DNA from: Rodentibacter trehalosifermentans
Lineage (GTDB): Bacteria; Pseudomonadota; Gammaproteobacteria; Enterobacterales; Pasteurellaceae
Length of the DNA: 32,861 nucleotides
Assembly: GCF_002000545.1 (NCBI RefSeq)
Contig: NZ_MLHL01000039.1
Location: 1-32,861, forward strand
Direction of reading: 5' to 3'
The position numbers and the translations under genes were made by a program. Below, one piece after another: positions 1 to 7,488 of the stretch (positions are counted from its first letter, which is position 1; each line of letters opens with the position of its first letter). The notes beneath the pieces were generated by a model that saw only the letters and a program-made list of their open reading frames with translations, did no database searches and was not told where the DNA came from.

Positions 1-153
1 ATCTACTTCAGCCCCTTATTTAATGCTGGAATGTTAGAACGTTCTAATGAAACACCACCTAGATTTAGGGTTCGTGTTCCGGCAAGTGTAGATAAAAAGC
101 AGACCCGATGTTATGTATTAATTCCAATCACAGAGCAGGAGGGAGAGGAATAA
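1..153 (+). CDS. 3' end of an unrecognised gene (partial)
   Basis: Frame 1 is open from the first base to a TAA at 151-153, giving the last 50 residues of a protein that begins outside the window. The tail is basic in the middle (PPRFRVRVP, DKKQTR) and acidic at the end (TEQEGEE). I do not recognise the family. A strong terminator follows at once, and an iteron-like array lies downstream. That setting would suit a replication protein such as a phage or satellite primase-helicase whose C-terminus binds the repeats, but this is inference from position only. Confidence 0.55.
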   Translation: MYFSPLFNAGMLERSNETPPRFRVRVPASVDKKQTRCYVLIPITEQEGEE

Positions 154-189
154 AAAGCCTATTTTGAAAGGTACAGACTATCAAATAAC

Positions 190-223
190 AAAGAGCAGAT
201 CACAAATGATTTGCTCTTTTTTT
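190..223 (+). terminator. Rho-independent terminator after the partial gene
   Basis: AAAGAGCA pairs with TGCTCTTT, and an inner GATCA pairs with TGAT around a short loop. A run of seven or more T follows at once. The site lies 36 bp after the stop codon at 153. Confidence 0.8.
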
Positions 224-265
224 ATCCACCAACGAAAAAAAATTGTGTATAGGAGGGATTTTTTT

Positions 266-543
266 ACCGGGATAACCGGGATAAAACACAAAGAAAGAGT
301 AAAATAATGAATAAAAACAACGATATATAAGAAAAAAGTTATCCCGATATTTAAAATTTTATCCCGATTTTGACCCTTTTTATCCCGATTTTAGCCTATT
401 TTATCCCGCTTATTTTTTAATCAATTATTTTCTATCCCGGTTTTATTCCAGTTTATCCCGGGGCTTCGGGATAAAATTGAAAAATTAACTATTTGAAAAA
501 TAAAGATATTTAGTGGTTTATCCCGCTATCCCGGTTATCCCGG
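266..543. repeat. Iteron-like array of TTATCCCG repeats
   Basis: About twelve copies of TTATCCCG (or CTATCCCG) or its complement CGGGATAA lie in 278 bp. Forward copies begin at 339, 359, 380, 401, 432, 453, 518, 526 and 535. Inverted copies are at 268, 277 and 467. The forward copies from 339 to 401 are 20-21 bp apart and 432 to 453 is 21 bp, about two helical turns, so a protein could bind them all on one face. The DNA between copies is very AT-rich. No gene is visible from 154 to 707. The arrangement resembles a replication origin or copy-control region, such as the crr of P4-type satellites, but the repeat sequence itself is not one I can name. Confidence 0.75.
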
Positions 544-631
544 CATTTTTCTATTATATATACACTTTTTTTATTTTTTAGGTGGTGGAAAGTCTTAGGG
601 TGATCCATAGGTAAAATCTTATCAAATAACA

Positions 632-697
632 TTGCTTGCTATACGCCATTTGCGTATAATATACGCCATTTGCGTATAATATACGCAAATAACGTAT
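632..697 (+). promoter_or_regulatory. Promoter and three operator palindromes of the higBA2 operon
   Basis: ATACGC-CATTT-GCGTAT occurs at 641-657 and again at 661-677, and a variant (ATACG...CGTAT) occurs at 681-697. The three sit at an exact 20 bp period. A sigma-70 type promoter overlaps them: TTGCTT at 632-637, a 17 bp spacer and TATAAT at 655-660. The antitoxin downstream has a helix-turn-helix domain, so repression by antitoxin or toxin-antitoxin complex bound here is the natural reading. Confidence 0.75.
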
Positions 698-707
698 AAG
701 GATAAAA

Positions 708-1040
708 ATGAACCTAACCTTTGTAGAATTAACACCCTTTTCTAAATATCGTGCAGAATATCTTAGTGATGATGAATATAGGAGTTTTCAAAATGAACTA
801 TTAGAAAATCCAGAGAAAGGCGATTTAATTCAAGGGTTGGGCGGACTTCGCAAGGTAAGAATTGCCGACAGCACACGCAACAAAGGCAAGCGAGGCGGGG
901 CTAGAGTGATTTACTATTATCAAGATAACAAAGCAAATATTTACTTGATCACTGCTTACCAAAAAAGCGAGATGGACGACTTGAGCCATGAGCAGCGCAA
1001 AGCATTGAGATTAGTCGTTGAAGAAATTAAAAAACAGTGA
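708..1040 (+). CDS. higB2: RelE-like mRNA interferase toxin, HigB2 family
   Basis: This 110-residue protein matches, from memory, the HigB-2 toxin family of Vibrio cholerae along most of its length: an N-terminal FxKYRxEYLSDxEYR stretch, then DLIQGLGGLRKVRIA (about residues 39-53), a basic KGKRGGAR segment (60-67) and a YYYQD...YLITAYQKSEMDDL core (69-92). These toxins cut mRNA in the ribosomal A site and are neutralised by the antitoxin encoded just downstream. Toxin-before-antitoxin order is usual for this family. AAGGA lies five bases before the ATG. The start overlaps no other gene, and three operator palindromes precede it. It probably stabilises the accessory element to its left. Confidence 0.88.
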   Translation: MNLTFVELTPFSKYRAEYLSDDEYRSFQNELLENPEKGDLIQGLGGLRKVRIADSTRNKGKRGGARVIYYYQDNKANIYLITAYQKSEMDDLSHEQRKALRLVVEEIKKQ

Positions 1041-1050
1041 GGGCTAGAGA

Positions 1051-1365
1051 ATGACAAAAAGAAATTTATTTAATGAGTTGATGACAGGTTTGAAAGAAAT
1101 TCAAGCGCATCAGAAAGGTGAAATTGAATTACCTAGTTACACACTAAGCCGTCCCGAACCGCTGGAGATGAAAGCAAGCGAAATCAAAGCAATTCGGGAA
1201 AGCTTAAAGCTATCTCAATCAATGTTTGCCCAAAAATTAAGAACAAGCGTAAGAACCTATCAAGGCTGGGAACAAGGCAAAAGCAAGCCAAATCAGCAAG
1301 CAATGCTACTTCTTCGAATGGTGGAACGTTCGCCTCAGATTTTTGAAGAATTGGCGAGAGTGTAG
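1051..1365 (+). CDS. higA2: Helix-turn-helix antitoxin, HigA2/NadS family
   Basis: This 104-residue protein begins ten bases after the toxin stop, so the two are co-transcribed. The N-terminal part (MTKRNLFNELMTGLKEIQAH) resembles the toxin-binding arm of HigA2. Residues about 43-95 form an XRE-type helix-turn-helix with the pattern IRESLKLSQSMFAQKL, then VRTYQGWEQGKSKP, typical of this group. It should neutralise the HigB2-like toxin and repress the operon through the palindromes at 641-697. A terminator follows directly. Confidence 0.88.
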   Translation: MTKRNLFNELMTGLKEIQAHQKGEIELPSYTLSRPEPLEMKASEIKAIRESLKLSQSMFAQKLRTSVRTYQGWEQGKSKPNQQAMLLLRMVERSPQIFEELARV

Positions 1366-1376
1366 AATAACGATTC

Positions 1377-1410
1377 AAAAGGCTTATGCATTGCATTGAG
1401 CCTTTTTTAT
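1377..1410 (+). terminator. Terminator of the higBA2 operon
   Basis: AAAAGGCT and AGCCTTTT flank a 14-base loop and are followed by a T-rich tail. The hairpin begins 12 bp after the antitoxin stop. Confidence 0.75.
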
Positions 1411-1425
1411 TGAATTTTTTCAGCA

Positions 1426-1599
1426 GTACGCGCGTGCGCGCGAGAACCAAGCCGATTTTTACTTGGGAGGGGTGGGTAAAAAGTTCAGAGAAAAAGCCTC
1501 AAATACCGCCCCCGGAACTCCGTTTTATCGCTATTACAGTTTTTATAGCCTTTTTTATGGACTCCAAGAATTTAGAATTTTGCGACCAGTACGCGCGCG
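1426..1599. repeat. Two alternating purine-pyrimidine GC tracts
   Basis: GTACGCGCGTGCGCGCG at 1426-1442 and GTACGCGCGCG at 1589-1599 share the start CAGTACGCGCG. They stand out in AT-rich noncoding DNA and are the kind of sequence that can adopt the Z form. The DNA between them (1443-1588) has no gene I can support. Confidence 0.5.
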
Positions 1600-1615
1600 A
1601 GGGATAATTTAATAC

Positions 1616-1725
1616 CCTCAAATTTGAGGAGATGTGAACCTAATTAAATAATCAATATCCACCAACGGTAAAAGTTATTTTGCCAGTTATTAAATTTTAT
1701 TTAATGACTTAACCTCAATTTGAGG
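1616..1725. repeat. Pair of CCTCAAATTTGAGG palindromes
   Basis: A perfect 14 bp palindrome CCTCAAATTTGAGG is at 1616-1629, and a one-base-shorter copy CCTCAATTTGAGG is at 1713-1725, 97 bp apart. They look like operator sites for a dimeric regulator, but no promoter or regulated gene is evident nearby. Confidence 0.5.
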
Positions 1726-1804
1726 AAAACAACGAGACCAAAAAAGGACTGGTTAAAGGTAAGCGAATTTGAGCGGCTAAATTGGGGTGATCACTGTTGG
1801 CTGA

Positions 1805-1971
1805 TACCCTCTTTTTACGATCTAAATAATTGTTCAAAAAGCAGTCATTTTGATAGATGACTTTTTGTTTTAGTTATACGTTTAGTTATACACTTAAAAA
1901 TCAAATTAAAAGAAATTCAGTATTTAAAAGGCTTTATCGACACCAATTCAGATGACGCCAGCACCAAATTG
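1805..1971 (+). repeat. Diverged direct repeat, copy A
   Basis: This stretch aligns with 2088-2240 in the same direction. Shared blocks include TACCCTCT, ACGATCTAAATAATTG, TTTTAGTTATAC, ATCAAATTAAAAGAAAT and CAATTCAGATGAC, with small gaps between. Overall identity looks near 80 percent by eye. The last 90 bases could be read as a peptide tail (KIKLKEIQ...NSDD) in both copies, but no start codon with a ribosome site precedes it, so I treat the repeat as noncoding or as remnants of a gene end. Confidence 0.6.
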
Positions 1972-1997
1972 AAAAACAATACAATATAAGAATCGAT

Positions 1998-2032
1998 AAA
2001 GCCTTGAAAATACTCACTTCAAGGCTTTTTTA
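1998..2032 (+). terminator. Rho-independent terminator between the two repeat copies
   Basis: AAAGCCTTGAA pairs perfectly with TTCAAGGCTTT around a nine-base loop and is followed by TTTTTATT. It would end any rightward transcript crossing repeat copy A, which hints that copy A is or was transcribed. Confidence 0.7.
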
Positions 2033-2087
2033 TTGTCCAATCCGAGCCTATGAGATACTACTAAATCCTTGAGTTTTAGTTATCGTT

Positions 2088-2240
2088 TACCCTCTCTTTA
2101 CGATCTAAATAATTGCTCAAATAATGAGCTTTTTAATGGGTGACTTTTGATTTTAGTTATACATTCAAAAATCAAATTAAAAGAAATCCAGCATCTAAAA
2201 CGCTTTATCTCCATCAATTCAGATGACACCAGCCTAATTG
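2088..2240 (+). repeat. Diverged direct repeat, copy B
   Basis: Second copy of the repeat seen at 1805-1971. It lacks the second of two GTTATAC motifs and has its own substitutions. No terminator hairpin comparable to the one after copy A follows; instead there is a T-rich run at 2242-2254. Confidence 0.6.
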
Positions 2241-2271
2241 TTTGTTTTTTTTTTAATGTTTTTAGCTATAA

Positions 2272-2326
2272 AAAATCTGCACCTTAATCAGTTGAAGTTG
2301 AGTCCAACTTTTAGGGAGCAGATTTT
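2272..2326 (-). terminator. Two-level inverted repeat, probable tcyP terminator
   Basis: AAAATCTGC (2272-2280) pairs with GCAGATTTT (2318-2326), and an inner AAGTTG (2295-2300) pairs with CAACTT (2305-2310). Read on the minus strand the outer stem is followed by a run of T, and the structure lies just after the tcyP stop. The inner part also resembles the terminal repeat of IS3-family elements, so a remnant insertion-sequence end is an alternative. Confidence 0.55.
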
Positions 2327-2339
2327 AAAATAAGACCAT

Positions 2340-3668
2340 TTACTCTTTCAATTTCAACCACTTACTACTTAACGTCCCTGCTGTGATTGCACCGTTTACA
2401 TTAAGTGCGGTGCGTCCCATATCAATTAACGGTTCAATTGAAATCAACAAGCCAACCAATTCTAACGGTAAACCTAAAGTGGAAAGTACCACAATCGCCG
2501 CAAATGTCGCTCCTCCTCCTACACCTGCGATACCAAAAGAAGAAATCGCCACCACTAAAACTAGGGTCACAATATAGCTGAAGGTAAAGGGATCAACACC
2601 TACAGTTGGCGCAATCATCACAGCCAACATTGCCGGATAAATCCCTGCGCAACCGTTCTGTCCGATTGTCGCACCAAAGGTGGCGGAGAAATTAGCAATC
2701 GCCGGATTATTCCCGAGCTTATCCGTTTGAGTTTCAATATTCAGTGGAATAGTTGCCGCACTTGAACGGGAACTGAAAGCAAAGGCGAGGGTTGGCATCA
2801 CTTTTTTATAATATTGAATCGGGCTGATGCCGGATAATAAAAGCAACGCACCATGCACAACAAACATCAGGAAAATCGCAATATAAGAGGCAATGATAAA
2901 GCTTCCTAAGTTGAGGATATCTACCCATTTTGATGTTGCGCCCATTTTAATCATTAACGCAAATACCCCATAAGGCGTTAAACGAATAACAAAACGCACT
3001 AAACGTGCCACCAATTTATTGAGTGTTTCCACACCTTGTGCAATACGATCACCCAATTCCTGATTTTCTTTACGCAAACTCAATGCCGCTACGCCTAAAA
3101 ATGCAGAGAAAATCACCACGCTGATAATTGAAGTTGGATTTGCACCTGTTAATTCGGCAAAAGGATTTTTGGGTATGAAAGAAAGCAACATAGCAGGTAT
3201 ACTGAGTGCATTGATTTGATCCGCACGACCTAATACACGGTTTTGTGCGGCAAGTTCGCGTTCCCCTGCCACTAAACCTTCTGCCGTTAAACCGAATATT
3301 TGCACCATAATGATGCCGATAAACGCCGCAATAGCAGTAGTGACAAGCAAGACGGAAAGCACACTAAAGCTGATTTTGCCTAAGGAACGAGCCTCATTTA
3401 AACGGGTAATTGCCGATAGAATGGATACAAAAACTAATGGCATCACGATCATTTGCAATAAACGAACATAACCACCACCTACAAGATTGATCCAATCTAA
3501 TGCGGTTTTAATAAGGTTTTCGTTGCCGATATTTTGTAATAACGCACCAAAACCTAAGCCCAGTAATAAACCGACAAAAACCGTTTGTCCCAATTTTTGT
3601 GTTTTTTTGTAAAAATAGCCTAACAGCACAAGAATCAGTGCAAAAATGGCTAAAGTAAGAAATAACAT
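2340..3668 (-). CDS. tcyP: L-cystine/sodium symporter TcyP (dicarboxylate/amino acid:cation symporter family)
   Basis: The 442-residue polytopic membrane protein closely resembles E. coli TcyP (YdjN) as I recall it. Shared blocks include [11 protein letters not shown], the [25 protein letters not shown] stretch, the serine-rich [15 protein letters not shown] re-entrant loop, [19 protein letters not shown], and [18 protein letters not shown] near the C-terminus. It should import cystine. An upstream ATG at 3674 directly abuts the AGGAG box with no spacer, whereas the ATG at 3668 lies six bases after it, so I start at 3668. It stands alone, is transcribed leftward and has its own likely terminator. 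It carries an uptake signal at 2403. Confidence 0.88.
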   Translation of the reverse strand: [442 protein letters not shown]

Positions 3669-3767
3669 ATTCATCTCCTATAAATTCAGGTGGCAATATT
3701 AGATAAACTTCCTCATAAAAGATCTAATCGTTTTTTGTTATAGCTTATAATTTTATGGAATATCATT

Positions 3768-4823
3768 TTAGACGACAGATACTGCTTTAATTTGTACATA
3801 AACATTCATCCCCACTGTAAAGCGTAGTTCGTTTTGTGCCCATTTGCTGATACTTGCCCAAATCTTATGACCTTCGACTAACACCGCAATATCTACACGG
3901 GAATCTTGCATTTCAATTTGTACAATTTGACCAAATAAAATATTGCGAATACTGGTTTGTTGCGGTTTCTGTAGAGCAATAGAAACATCGGAACTATAAA
4001 CACAAATACGTACAACCTGCCCTACCACCGCATTCACTTGGTGAATCCAAAGTAATTGTTCGCCGAAAGAAAGTGCGGTCATTTTATAAGTCGGATTATG
4101 CAAATGCACGGGGAGGGTTAATACACTGCTCTGTTCCTTTTCTCCTTTCCATGGGACAAAAATCGCACTATTCCAAATTCGTTCCACAGAATCATAGGCT
4201 TTCACTTTTCCATTTTCCATTAATACTACCCGATCTGCGAGGTGTAACAGCTCATCCAAACTGTGTGTCACATACAAAATAGGAATATTAATTTCCTGAG
4301 AAAGGCGTTCTAAATAGAGCATTAATTCCCGTTTTCGCGGTAAATCTAAAGCGGAAAGGGGTTCGTCCATAAGCAAAATATCGGGATCAGTCAGCAACGC
4401 ACGCCCAATGGCAACCCGTTGTTTTTCCCCACCGGAAAGCGTGAGCGGATAACGCTTCAATAAATGACTGATACCAAGCAACTCGACAATATAGTTAAAC
4501 TCGTCTTTTGCAACATTATTCGCACCGTAACATAAATTACCTTTCACCGTATAATGAGGGAACAAACGGGCATCTTGAAACACATAGCCAATTTTGCGTA
4601 AATGAGTTGGCACGCTTTCTTGAGTTTCGCTATCTACCAAAGTGCGGTCGTTTAATCGGATAAATCCCTCATCAGGTTGAGTAAGCCCGCTCACTAAATT
4701 AATTAACGCCGTTTTCCCCGCACCGGACAAACCGAAAATGGCGGTTACCCCTTGAACGGGAAGCTGTAAATTTGCCTCCAATGCCAATTTTCCGAGTTGT
4801 TTTTTGATATTAATTTGTAACAT
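3768..4823 (-). CDS. modC: Molybdate ABC transporter ATP-binding protein ModC
   Basis: This 351-residue protein powers molybdate import with ModB. Walker A is GLSGAGKT (31-38), the ABC signature LSGGEKQR is at 129-136, and ILLMDEP with the D-loop SALD is near 149-159, followed by a switch histidine (YVTHS). The C-terminal third is the small Mop/TOBE molybdate-binding domain typical of ModC. The ATG overlaps the end of modB by 14 bases, as expected for translational coupling. Two uptake signals lie within the gene (4071, 4640). Confidence 0.93.
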   Translation of the reverse strand: MLQINIKKQLGKLALEANLQLPVQGVTAIFGLSGAGKTALINLVSGLTQPDEGFIRLNDRTLVDSETQESVPTHLRKIGYVFQDARLFPHYTVKGNLCYGANNVAKDEFNYIVELLGISHLLKRYPLTLSGGEKQRVAIGRALLTDPDILLMDEPLSALDLPRKRELMLYLERLSQEINIPILYVTHSLDELLHLADRVVLMENGKVKAYDSVERIWNSAIFVPWKGEKEQSSVLTLPVHLHNPTYKMTALSFGEQLLWIHQVNAVVGQVVRICVYSSDVSIALQKPQQTSIRNILFGQIVQIEMQDSRVDIAVLVEGHKIWASISKWAQNELRFTVGMNVYVQIKAVSVV

Positions 4824-5538
4824 TACCCAGCCCTAATTGTTTTTGCATACGTTTACCAAACCATTCTGATGCAAGTAATGAAATAAAGGAAAGCACAATA
4901 GCGAAAAAGCACAATCGTGCGGTTTGCGCTTCAGCCCCCGGTGTTTGGATGAAGGAGTACATCGCAAGGGGAATGGTTTGAGTTTCACCGGCAATATTAG
5001 AGACAAAGGTAATGGTTGCACCAAATTCCCCTAATGAACGGGCAAAACCGAGTATTAATCCGGCTAATACACCCGGTAATGAAAGAGGGAAAGTGATCGT
5101 AAAAAATACACGCCATGGGGAAGCCCCCAAGGTTTGAGCAGCCTGCTCAAGCCGAATATCAATGTTTTCAAGAGAAAGACGAATCGCGCGTACTACTAAA
5201 GGAAATGCGACCACCGCGGAAGCCAAAACCGCCCCTTTCCAGTTAAACCCGAAAGACAGTCCAAACCATTGATACAAATATTGACCGATAAATCCATTTT
5301 TCCCCATTGCCACCAATAATAGATAGCCGATGACCACAGGTGGTAGCACCAGAGGCAAATGAATCACACCGCTCACTAAAGATTTACCATAGAAATTTTT
5401 ACGCGCTAAAATCCATGCCATAAAGATCGCCGCAGGCAAACTCCAAAGCATCGCACTAAGAGCTACGCTTAAACTCAGGCGAATAGCCTCTATTTCTAAA
5501 GGGCTAAGATGAAAGAAAGATAGAAATTGATTGAGCAA
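4810..5538 (-). CDS. modB: Molybdate ABC transporter permease ModB
   Basis: Inner-membrane permease with several hydrophobic helices and the binding-protein-dependent transport motif around [19 protein letters not shown], the EAA loop that contacts ModC. The frame is open up to an ATG at 5604, but that ATG sits inside a hairpin just after modA. A TTG at 5538 has AGGAAA six bases upstream and gives a 242-residue protein, close to the usual ModB length, so I prefer it. An uncommon start codon after an attenuator-like hairpin would lower ModB relative to ModA. Confidence 0.88.
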   Translation of the reverse strand: MLNQFLSFFHLSPLEIEAIRLSLSVALSAMLWSLPAAIFMAWILARKNFYGKSLVSGVIHLPLVLPPVVIGYLLLVAMGKNGFIGQYLYQWFGLSFGFNWKGAVLASAVVAFPLVVRAIRLSLENIDIRLEQAAQTLGASPWRVFFTITFPLSLPGVLAGLILGFARSLGEFGATITFVSNIAGETQTIPLAMYSFIQTPGAEAQTARLCFFAIVLSFISLLASEWFGKRMQKQLGLGNVTN

Positions 5539-5595
5539 ACGGCATTTCCTTATCAGGTTAAGATGTTGCTTAACAAAGGGATGAGATTCTAACAA

Positions 5596-5617
5596 AAAGG
5601 GCAAAAACTTGCCCTTT
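5596..5617 (-). terminator. Hairpin between modA and modB, possible attenuator
   Basis: AAAGGGCAA pairs with TTGCCCTTT around a four-base loop. On the minus strand the stem is followed by TTTTTG. It begins 12 bp after the modA stop and would reduce read-through into modBC, fitting the greater need for the periplasmic binding protein. It could also stabilise the modA mRNA end. Confidence 0.65.
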
Positions 5618-5629
5618 CTTTTATGAGAT

Positions 5630-6394
5630 TTATTTCACAGAGAAACCGTAACTTTCAAGCACTTTTTTCGCCGCATCGGAATCAAGATATTGTAAGAAAT
5701 CACGGGAGTTCGCATTATCATGATCTTTTAAAATCGCCATCGGATACACCACCGATTTATAACTATCGGTAGGAAATACCCCCACGGTTTTCACTTTTTG
5801 ACTGATCTTCGCATCAGTGCTATATACAATCCCATAAGGGGTTTCAGCCCGTTCCACCAAGGCTAATGCGCCACGCACATCTTTGGCTCGCGCTAAACGA
5901 TCTTTTACTTTATCCCACAAATTCAATTTAGTTAAGGCTTCTTCCGCATACTGTCCTGCCGGCACATGGGCTGGATCACCTACCGATAAATAGCTGTCTT
6001 TTAACGCATTCACCCACTCACCTTTGGAAATTTCCACAGAATCAACCGCACTTTTTATCGGTGCAATCAACACTAATTCATTTCCTGCCAATACTTTTTC
6101 CGTCTCTTTTACCGTTAAATCCTTGCCGGAAAGATACTTCATCCATTTATTACTGGCTGAAACAAAAATATCTGCCGGTGCGCCCTCTTCAATCTGTTTC
6201 GCCAATGTTGATGAAGAGGCAAAAGAAAATACCACCTCATTTTCAGGATTTTGTTTTGCATACTCTGTTGCCACCTGTTTTAACGCATCGGTCATTGAAG
6301 CGGCGGCAAATATCGTGACTTTAGCACTTGTACTGACAGAAAATCCCAATCCGGCGATTAAAAGTGCGGTTGAAATTTGGGTTAATTTTTTCAT
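5630..6394 (-). CDS. modA: Periplasmic molybdate-binding protein ModA
   Basis: The protein starts with a Sec signal peptide (MKKLTQISTALLIAGLGFSVSTSA) followed by the mature KVTIFAAASMTDALKQVA, the characteristic ModA opening. Later come FSFASSSTLAKQIEEGAPADIFVSA, the oxyanion-binding region, and the terminal LQYLDSDAAKKVLESYGF. It binds molybdate or tungstate and delivers it to ModBC. Two ATGs occur in tandem; the second (6394) has AGGAG five bases upstream and is preferred. It is the first gene of a leftward modABC operon, divergent from modE, with a ModE-box-like palindrome between. Confidence 0.93.
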   Translation of the reverse strand: MKKLTQISTALLIAGLGFSVSTSAKVTIFAAASMTDALKQVATEYAKQNPENEVVFSFASSSTLAKQIEEGAPADIFVSASNKWMKYLSGKDLTVKETEKVLAGNELVLIAPIKSAVDSVEISKGEWVNALKDSYLSVGDPAHVPAGQYAEEALTKLNLWDKVKDRLARAKDVRGALALVERAETPYGIVYSTDAKISQKVKTVGVFPTDSYKSVVYPMAILKDHDNANSRDFLQYLDSDAAKKVLESYGFSVK

Positions 6395-6413
6395 CATTTC
6401 TCCTTATGATAAG

Positions 6414-6443
6414 TTTCGTTATTTATTTTATTATATATCGAAA
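6414..6443. promoter_or_regulatory. Probable ModE operator
   Basis: An imperfect inverted repeat TTTCGTTATTTA ... TATATATCGAAA lies in the modA-modE gap, 20 bp upstream of modA. It resembles the known ModE box, which has CG-TATATA type half-sites around a short spacer. ModE loaded with molybdate would block modABC transcription here. A second palindrome, TAACGATCGTTA, lies at 6488-6499 just before modE. Confidence 0.6.
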
Positions 6444-6516
6444 TAAAAAATAGCGATACGGAAAAATGGGTTTTATCATAAAATATATAACGATCGTTAA
6501 TATAAAAGGAGTATCT

Positions 6517-7278
6517 ATGAAAAATACCGAAATGTTGCTCAGCATAAAACTTCAGCAAATGCTCTTTATTGATCCCAAACGTGTTCGATTACTCAAAGAA
6601 ATTCAGCAATGCGGTTCAATAAATCAGGCTGCAAAAAATGCGAAAGTCAGCTACAAAAGTGCTTGGGATCATCTCGAAGCGATGAACAAAGTCAGCCCTT
6701 CCCCTTTATTGGAACGCAATGCCGGTGGAAAAAACGGGGGCGGGACAGTTTTGACAAACTATGCAAAACGTTTACTTCAGCTTTATGATCTACTTGAAAA
6801 AACGCAGGAGCACGCCTTCAACATTTTGCAAGATGAATCCGTACCGCTCGATAGCCTGCTTACTGCTACTGCCCGTTTTTCATTACAAAGCAGTGCGCGA
6901 AATCAATTTTTCGGCAAGGTTGCACGGCAACGAATGATGGACTCCCGTTGTCTTATTGATGTGGACATTGCCTCTTTACCGAAGCCGTTACAAGTTTCCA
7001 TCACAACAAAAAGTGCTGCCCGCCTAAAACTTATGACAGGAAAAGAGGTGATGTTGATGATTAAAGCCCCTTGGGTAAACATAACAGCACACCCCTTGGA
7101 AAATCAGATTAATCAATATCCTGTTAGGATAAAGTCCATCAATGAAAAAGAAACCATTTTAGTTTTTGATGAAATGGAATTTTGTGCCACTCTTACTCAA
7201 CCAAACCAATGGCAAATTGATCAACAAATTTGGTTACATATCAATCCAGAACAAATTATTTTAGCGACATTGGTATAG
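6517..7278 (+). CDS. modE: Molybdate-responsive transcriptional regulator ModE
   Basis: A 253-residue protein. The N-terminal winged helix has the LysR-like pattern RVRLLKEIQQCGSINQAAK and the KSAWDHLEAMN recognition region, and GKNGGGTVLT marks the wing. The C-terminal half has two Mop-type molybdate-binding repeats, beginning near SARNQFFGKV and SIKSINEKE. The frame extends upstream to 6466, but the ATG at 6517 has GGAG five bases before it and matches the family start. It is divergent from modABC, which it should repress when molybdate is plentiful. Confidence 0.9.
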   Translation: MKNTEMLLSIKLQQMLFIDPKRVRLLKEIQQCGSINQAAKNAKVSYKSAWDHLEAMNKVSPSPLLERNAGGKNGGGTVLTNYAKRLLQLYDLLEKTQEHAFNILQDESVPLDSLLTATARFSLQSSARNQFFGKVARQRMMDSRCLIDVDIASLPKPLQVSITTKSAARLKLMTGKEVMLMIKAPWVNITAHPLENQINQYPVRIKSINEKETILVFDEMEFCATLTQPNQWQIDQQIWLHINPEQIILATLV

Positions 7279-7293
7279 ATTTTCGGATAAGAA

Positions 7294-7320
7294 AAACGGC
7301 TGATATTCAGCCGTTTATTT
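7294..7320. terminator. Bidirectional terminator between modE and the qmcA operon
   Basis: AAACGGCTGA pairs perfectly with TCAGCCGTTT around a TAT loop. T-rich sequence follows on the plus side and an A-rich flank serves the minus side. The two flanking transcription units converge here. Confidence 0.85.
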
Positions 7321-7488
7321 TTAGTTTTCCTCTTCAGGATTTTCCACTTCAGGAAGGGAATCAAAATAATCTAGTAATTCATCCAAAGAAGTGCCGACAA
7401 GGGGACTATACGGTGAAAAGAGATATTGCGAAACCGCATAAACCCGAGGGCTTTTTTCCATTTCGCCATGATTATTCTTCCAATTCAT
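7321..7488 (-). CDS. Possible small acidic protein downstream of the TorD-family gene
   Basis: A frame of 55 residues follows and slightly overlaps the chaperone gene in a different frame, and runs to a stop beside the terminator. It has a plausible composition, with a tyrosine-rich middle (YAVSQYLFSPYSPL) and an acidic tail (LPEVENPEEEN). I do not recognise it for certain. The start is unclear: ATGs at 7488 and 7461 both have weak ribosome sites, and translation may be coupled to the gene before it. It fills an otherwise empty 150 bp before the terminator, which favours a real gene. Confidence 0.5.
   Translation of the reverse strand: MNWKNNHGEMEKSPRVYAVSQYLFSPYSPLVGTSLDELLDYFDSLPEVENPEEEN

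Noticed and set aside
266-543. CRISPR array
   Set aside because: Repeats are only eight bases, occur in both orientations, and lack uniform spacers or cas genes.
1386-1607. Rightward 73-codon frame after higA2
   Set aside because: It begins inside the terminator loop, crosses the GC alternating tracts and has no ribosome site.
2260-2330. End of an IS3-family insertion sequence
   Set aside because: The inner sequence resembles such an end, but no transposase remnant or second end is visible, and the structure works as a terminator for tcyP.
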